NCBI RefSeq assembly: GCF_031877795.1
Contig: NC_133931.1
Coordinates: 22,765,264-22,829,263, forward strand
Length of the DNA: 64,000 nucleotides
Origin: Strix aluco
Taxonomy: Eukaryota; Chordata; Aves; Strigiformes; Strigidae
Reading direction: 5' to 3'
In this document: piece by piece, positions 57,583-64,000 of the stretch
How positions within the stretch are numbered: position 1 is the first letter of the stretch
Layout: the number at the start of each line of letters is the position of its first letter
The notes under the pieces: generated by a model
The model's database searches: none
What the model was told of the DNA's origin: nothing
The model's input: only the letters and a program-made list of their open reading frames with translations
Made by a program: the position numbers and the translations under genes

Positions 57583-60500
57583 TCTTTCTTTTGTCATTTC
57601 TAGGGACACTATTGGAAATGTCATTCATTGTAATGTGTTCACCCTACTGGATTTAATTAGGAACATGCAGCTTTAATTGTTTGTTTTGCAGTCTTGGTAG
57701 ATCTATTTTGGTAAGACTCTGTCATGTAAATCCTAAATGAAGCTGAAGAAGTAGATTACTGCATGTCATAGCTCCTGGAGTACTGATTAAAGGAAATACA
57801 ATGTGAGATACAGTCGCTGAGAGTGGGAGGCAACTCTGTGCTTTGCATTAAGTATTTACATCATGCTTTCCAAGATTTTCCTGCACTATTAGTTCTCTGT
57901 ATCCTCAGACTCACTCTTTACTTTCTAGCATCCTCCTCCCATGACTTCTTCAGGGATCAATGGAGGTGCAGTGGGGACAGGGCTGAAGAGCAGCAGAGGT
58001 TGCGCAGTGTCACTGACTCCTCTGTCCTTCCACCCAGAGCACACCTGGCATGGGAGGAGTGTGGAGGCAATAGGGCTCCACGCAAAAACTGTAGGCCTCT
58101 TCTCTCTCTTTTTCCCAGTAAACCTGCAATTTTTCATTTTCCTTTTCATGCACAGTTTGGGTGCTTATGCTGCAGCTATGTGACTTGCCCGCACATGGCC
58201 CACTACATATATACAAAAAAGCTGCCTATTCTCTAGCTCCTGGCTCTGTTAATGGTTTTCTCTACTTATCTACAAACCTTTGCTGCTTGAAGTGTAACTT
58301 CAAGCTTAGCGGAGAAATGAGTTCCAGTTATAATTAATGCATAGGGAACAAACCTAAGCAAGAGTTTTCCCATAAAGTCATACTAACGCATGAACTATTG
58401 CTACAGGGTCTACAGATGAAAGCACCCTCAGAAACATCCCAAGCCTCTGGGTCAAGACAGATTTTTATATTTTCAAAACAAGCCAAAACTAAGGCTGATG
58501 AAGAAGGCATAGGCTTGACCTGGAGGGCCAGGGTGCTGCTGTTGGAGCCTGACAGCTAACACAACATGCTTGCTCACAGACCGGTCCTGCATGCGCTGTG
58601 CTCAGCACCTCACTGGAGTCACCATTGCTTGCAGCACTGACCTTTAGCCAGAGAGAATTTTTCACATCAAAGAGCATACATACTAATTTTCTCTTTTTTT
58701 TTTGGAGGGTGTTGCAATGAACAGAGAAAAAAATTGCAAGCCTCAGATCCAGGAACATAAATCAGCTCTAGACTGATGGCGATACGTGCAATTTCTACCT
58801 CTGTAGGGCCCATGGCCTGGGCCACTCCATGACTACATCCTCTCTTTTCCTTGAATAGGGTATCATCAAGATTAATGACCCTTTATTGTTAGCCTGGTGT
58901 CCTACCCTCCAGGAAGTTCAGTCCTAAAAGGAGTAAAAGGATAATGAAGAAAGACAAATCCCCAGTCAAACAGATTTTGCAGTCAGACCAATAATTGTAA
59001 GCAGATGAAGCAACTTCATGCAGAGCTTCTGAACCTCTGGATTTGCTTTCCTGGGGAGACAAAGCACTTTGAGCACCCAGAACAGGACACCCTCCCCAGT
59101 GCAGTGTCCTGTAGGCACAGCTTGCCCTCCCTTGGAAGTCCTTCTCTCTCTGGGTAGATACACAAGCAGATCATGATATGCCTTCTCTGCTCTCTCTTTT
59201 CTGTGCTATAAGCCTCTCCCCCAGCCTCTCTACTTTCCTCTCCTACTCATCCTGATCTTGAATCTCTTTGTTTTGCTTTTGGGAGTTTTTCTGCTTTCCT
59301 TCTGTCCCTTCCCTTCTTCCAGCTTGATTTTCACAAAGTGATCTACATTCAGTAAGCAGCTGCTGAGCTCAAGGACCTGCTGTTGTTCCAGGCAGAGCCA
59401 TCCCATATAACCTACAGACAGGCATTCCCCAGCCCAGCAATTTCTGTAGTTAGAACTTCATGACATTGGTCAGAACCAGAACTCCAAATGCTTAGACATG
59501 CACAGCAAAAACTATAGTTCAATAGGGGAAATGTTAATAGTATTTGCTTTTTATGCCATAGCATTTTAAGAAATGCAAATTGCCTTCCTGGAATTTATAT
59601 TATCTGGCCTCCAACCAGCTGACATGAGAAGCAGGCATGAATGAACAGCCACAGAAGTTCCCGTGGTGGTTTGAAGTCTGCTGAATACACCATACACAGC
59701 AACAAAAGCCTTTAGAAGTCAGCTTTGGCTCCAGATTTAAAGTGTTCCTTGGTCACATCGCTCTCTGCAGAGCTGCTGGCAGGCCCCCCCAGCCCCACTG
59801 GAAAGCTGCCTCATACGGGTGACACACAGGAGCAGGAGCCGAGCGGTAGCTCTTCCTGTGGCAGAACACAGAGGGGAGGGAGGGTCTCTGTGCATGGGGT
59901 GTTGGGATGGACGCATGGGCTGTGGAGCACGCCCACCTCACCAGAGCTCATGTCGCAAATGGTGCAGACCTGCTTGCCTTGGCTGTGGCTTCTCTCCTCA
60001 CAGGGTCTCATTGAGAAACCAGCCACACTCTGACTCTAAGGTAGAGAAAAAGTGAGGGAGAACATTTGGGAAGGTGGGAAGTGAGGACTAGCACACAGCT
60101 GCTCTGCAGCTCAAAAATGTTTCAGTGCTCTGAAAAGAACATCCTTACAGGTGAAGCCTTTCCCTGCTGGAGCCTGTAACAACTGTGCATCAGGGCTGAG
60201 CGAATGGAGGGAGACATGGGCATGGGCAGAGGACCTCCTTCCTTCTCACAGCAAATGTGGTACTGCAAACCTCCCTGACGGATGTGTCAAAGCTTTATGA
60301 GGATGCACCTTGGTGTGCTCCCAGGGGATGCAAATAGCAGGTGACACACAGGAGACCTTTGCTGCAAAGGCAGATCAAACTCCCTGCTAAGCGAGAGCAA
60401 TGAAACTGCTACGGGACCTGTGCAGGGGCTGTTGCACAACTGAAACATGTGGCACCTGAAATGAGTTGAACATTCATCCATTCCCACTCTTTTCTGCTAA

Positions 60501-63500
60501 TCTGGGGGATTAGGGCTCGGGCATCACTCTTAGGAGATTCATGGGCTGTGTGGCACTGTGGTCCTGGGACCTGAAGCCCTCAACTTAATAGTGAGGGCTT
60601 TCTAAATAATATTTGTTTTCTGGAGCTGGCAAATGATTGAAAAAACCCCAAGCCTTATATAACTCCTTCAGGGTAGGTGAAAGTTTTCTCCAAACTCCAG
60701 CCTAATGCAAATGATTTGTGATTTACTTTTCTTTCAGCTTGACAAAGTAGTTGTTATTAAAAGCAGACCTTAATCACAAAGCAGTGCCCTTTGCAACATT
60801 GTCTCCTCCTTCCCGCGCTGCAGAAGCCAAGATGGGGTTTCACCAGCACATTTTGGGATTCTGGGGCACCGACGGCGTTAGCCCGTCTCTACCTCCCTGC
60901 GCTGCCTTCTTTGGTTTGTCTGTGTGATATGCTTTCCATAGCACTTCTTCCCACACACTTTAGCTTCACTCTTCCAGCATTGTAGCAATGATTATACGTG
61001 CTTCTGTGCTAGCAGCCCACCACTGCGTAGTGGTAGGATTACATAAAGACAGGTGACAGAGGGAAGTCTTAATCACTACGCGAAAAAAACATTTAACTGT
61101 TACCTGTCTTGCAACAAGGAGCAGTGCTTTTAAAGCCCTTGTGACATTTCCACACTTTAAGCTCAAAATCTTATTTTAAATCTCCTGTCATCACACATGA
61201 GCCTTGATATTCGGTACAGGAATTAAAAATATTTATATATCAGCTTTCAGCTAAAGAACACGCAGAGCATTAATGGCCTTTCGAGTTCAGGTTTTGACTC
61301 TCAGTCTCAGTTCCTATTCTCTCTGTATGTCTTGGGTCAATGAAGAAGTCTCGTTCACCTTTCATGCATACATAGATATACACAGACACTGAGAGGTACC
61401 TTGCAGGATTGAACAGACATGCTGCCTATTTATGAATAACCATTTCTCAAGGGCATTCTGGAATAACTCCTCCTGTTAACTTTTATTCCAAAATAGTGTT
61501 TATACCAGTGGGTTATAACAGAGCAGCAAAAATACATCAGGGCAGTCTTTCCCCTCATTGCAAGACTTAAACTTCCTTCCTTTCTATTCCCAGTGTGATT
61601 TATTATCTGTCTAAACATATAGCCCCCCCACAAGGCAGACACCTCATCCTCTTTTGTATCTTGAACACAGAGCACATGTTTAGGAAGTAACAAACTAATA
61701 GTGTAACAGTAATAGCTAGAATATAAAGATATGTGGCTGTAATAAAAATTGTGGTAGCAATATTAGATTCTTGTGGTTTACAGTTCCAACTTTGACTTTC
61801 AGAAAGTGACATTTATATGCACTCTGGGAATACGATAATAATCTTGGTACTCCAAAGTAGTTTTACAGTTTGAAGGATAATATAAAACAAATTAATTTCA
61901 GTTCTTAGATTAAGCATCTCCCCTTCCCTAGATGGTAACGACTCAAAGCTACTATAATAAAATTTAATGACAGCTGTACTGTTTGTGAGGTTTTTTTCTT
62001 TAGCTCATATGCATTTGGTTGCTAGAAAAGATGGAGTGGAACTTGAAAAAACAGAACTGTTGATGAAACTAGCTCCATACAAAGCTAGCTCCTAATGTTG
62101 ACCATTCTGTGCACTTACAAATTAATTATAATTGTAGTGTTTAAGAAAAAAGAAAGACTTTATCACTTCACATCTCTGTTTGTACAGACTCTATATTTTC
62201 CCTTTTAAAATATTTACAAGGACATTTTCTGTTCAACATTTTCAGTGGAATGCTGCCCAAGAAGTGGTTGCAGAACCCAGTGGGTGTTGACTGCAGGTGC
62301 TACTGAACTTGATGAAGGTGGAAGACAGGGTAACTGCAAAGAAGACCGATAGGTGCATTACAGGCTGAAAATAGCAGGTCCATTTGAAATACCAATATTT
62401 TGTAGCCTCTGATCAGACAATCCAAGTCTGGAGCAGCAGAACACCAGTAAAGGTGACAGAAATGCCCTTAACAAATTACTCAGCTGACTGTGTTAATAAT
62501 CTGATGTTGGTTTCCAAGGAAGCCTATTTTGTCTCACTCAGTAAAATACACTATCAGAAAGAGCATCATAAAACCACAGCTCCATTCAGGAATGAAACAG
62601 AGGTGTTCTGCCCTGGGGAGAAATTCAGAGGTGATGTCCCCAGTCCAGGGACTCTGCAGGGAAAAGATTGCTCTCAGAGGTGTGTGGAAACTGAGCTCCT
62701 ACCAAGAAAAGCACAGATACCAAATTGCACATTTGAATGACTCCTCTTCATGCTTTGGTTAGTCAGCTTGAGGGTCTTCTTAAGGTTATCACATATCCAC
62801 ACAACAGCCCTGGAATATTCAGGTGTTGAAGATGCAAATAAGATACAGATGCACTACATCTTACTGAGTAAACATCTGGAGATAAACTGGGTTCCCCCCT
62901 CTGTAGGTACACTGTTCATCATAACAGTCAGCCAGGTTTTGATGATATTTTAGGAGGACCCTGTATGTAGCTGCAGTAGTTATACTTTGGAGACTGGCAG
63001 GAGCTCACATGAACAAACATGGATCTGTCACTGATGCTCTTGTTATGGTCTTGTCCATGGATACATAGGGAAATGCACAGGGAGGCATCTTTAAAAAATG
63101 TGATGTGCCTGTCTCTGTCATTCTGATAATATTGAACTGTTGTAATTTCATGTCTTTTAATGTTATTTTTTACAACTAATGGGCACTGAATTTTGTTTTC
63201 CAAGATCATACAAACATCCAGGATTAATACTATCAAGCTTTTAACTTTTAGTATCTTTACTAAAAAGAGCAGTAGAGACATGTCCCACGGGTTCCCTAAA
63301 GAGAAGAGATATGCCAACGTGGGATGTTTTTCTGAAGGACTCTGCAATGTGCTAGATGTGGAGACTGAGCAGTTGAAACAACTACATTTTGTAGCTCACA
63401 GCAGACATCCTACAGTATTCAAGGACAACTTCTGATCCTTTTCAGACACCAGCTTGTCTACACAGCCGGAGTGACCACAGCTGGAGGAGCACAGGATGGC

Positions 63501-64000
63501 CGCATGGGCAGGGAGCTGTGGGGCTCCATGGTTTGGGATGCACCAGCCTGAAACCAGGAACATTCCTCTCTTGAAAACCCAAACATGTGCACACCATTTG
63601 GGTCCCTCATGTTCCTCCCCATCACAGGCAGAGGCTGTGCTTCTCCCAGAGAGCAGAGCAAAACCAACAGCCTGGTCCGCATGGGGACTTTGCTCTCATA
63701 CAGTCTGTGAAACTCAGCCCTTCGTGTCATGCGACAGGGTAGCTAGGGCAAAGCTATGGTTTCCACTTGTGGTTGGATTTAGGGTGGTTTGTTGAAGCAG
63801 ATCAAGCCTGATGTAGGTTTCTTGATTTTGTTAGTTGTCTGCAGACAGTGGTCACTGCATAGCAATGTTGCAAGTAACATTAAAATTTCTGATTGACCAC
63901 AATAACTGTTGGAACATCCAGGGTATTGTCAGGGTCTGGGGAATGAAGGAAGAACACACGTAAGCTTTCAAACTCTGCTTTTAAGACAGATTCCCTGTTG

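Larger units (their letters stand above)
41166..64000. other. Region downstream of RRM2B (no supported gene)
   Basis: About 22.8 kb. In human the next gene in this direction is NCALD, transcribed in the same direction but further away. No NCALD coding exon or CpG-island promoter is visible, so its 5' exons, if nearby, are beyond the window or are short non-coding exons I cannot recognise. A GC-rich but CpG-poor stretch lies at 41480-41900. AT-rich blocks at 46140-46300, 49510-49690 and 61700-62220 contain TAATTA-like sites. Confidence 0.7.

Overview
This window looks like vertebrate nuclear DNA, most likely from a bird. It carries the 3' third of one large gene and all of a second, on the + strand in the same head-to-tail order: UBR5 (HECT-type E3 ubiquitin ligase), then RRM2B (p53-inducible ribonucleotide reductase small subunit, p53R2). 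This UBR5-RRM2B order is the conserved order on human 8q22. An avian origin is inferred from compact introns, very few interspersed repeats, no mammalian SINE/LINE sequence, and the only recognisable transposon pieces being CR1 retroposon fragments (23945-24352, 37425-37482, 54838-54948), one with the typical bird 3' end. A turtle or crocodilian is not excluded.

Layout. 1-14430: the last 20 coding exons of UBR5. All have GT-AG introns and the reading frame is continuous for 937 codons to a TAG stop at 14428-14430. They encode the acidic and Arg-rich linkers, the MLLE/PABC peptide-binding domain and the HECT catalytic domain, with the catalytic Cys codon at 14332-14334. 14431 to about 15470: UBR5 3'UTR with three AATAAA signals. 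15.5-22 kb: AT-rich intergenic DNA with a TA/TG microsatellite, a run of 22 C and a run of 21 T. 22.0-23.3 kb: a CpG island holding RRM2B exon 1. 22379-39001: nine RRM2B coding exons, intact, 353 codons. 39002 to about 41165: RRM2B 3'UTR ending at an AATAAA at 41144. 41.2-64 kb: no gene I can support. It holds a CR1 tail, two short tandem duplications (53433-53516 and 57509-57582) and several AT-rich blocks that could be conserved non-coding sequence.

The two genes do not form a pathway in the operon sense. UBR5 is a nuclear and cytoplasmic ubiquitin ligase. RRM2B supplies dNTPs for DNA repair and mitochondrial DNA in non-dividing cells. Each has its own transcription unit. The CpG island lies only at RRM2B, because the UBR5 promoter is outside the window.

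The most useful leads are a frame-compatible candidate alternative first exon for RRM2B at 27056-27115, weak p53-site candidates in RRM2B introns 1 and 2, the diverged GC-rich RRM2B exon 1, and the G/C homopolymer between the genes. I found no sign of a new gene system. Almost all other open reading frames are intronic, intergenic or CpG-island noise.
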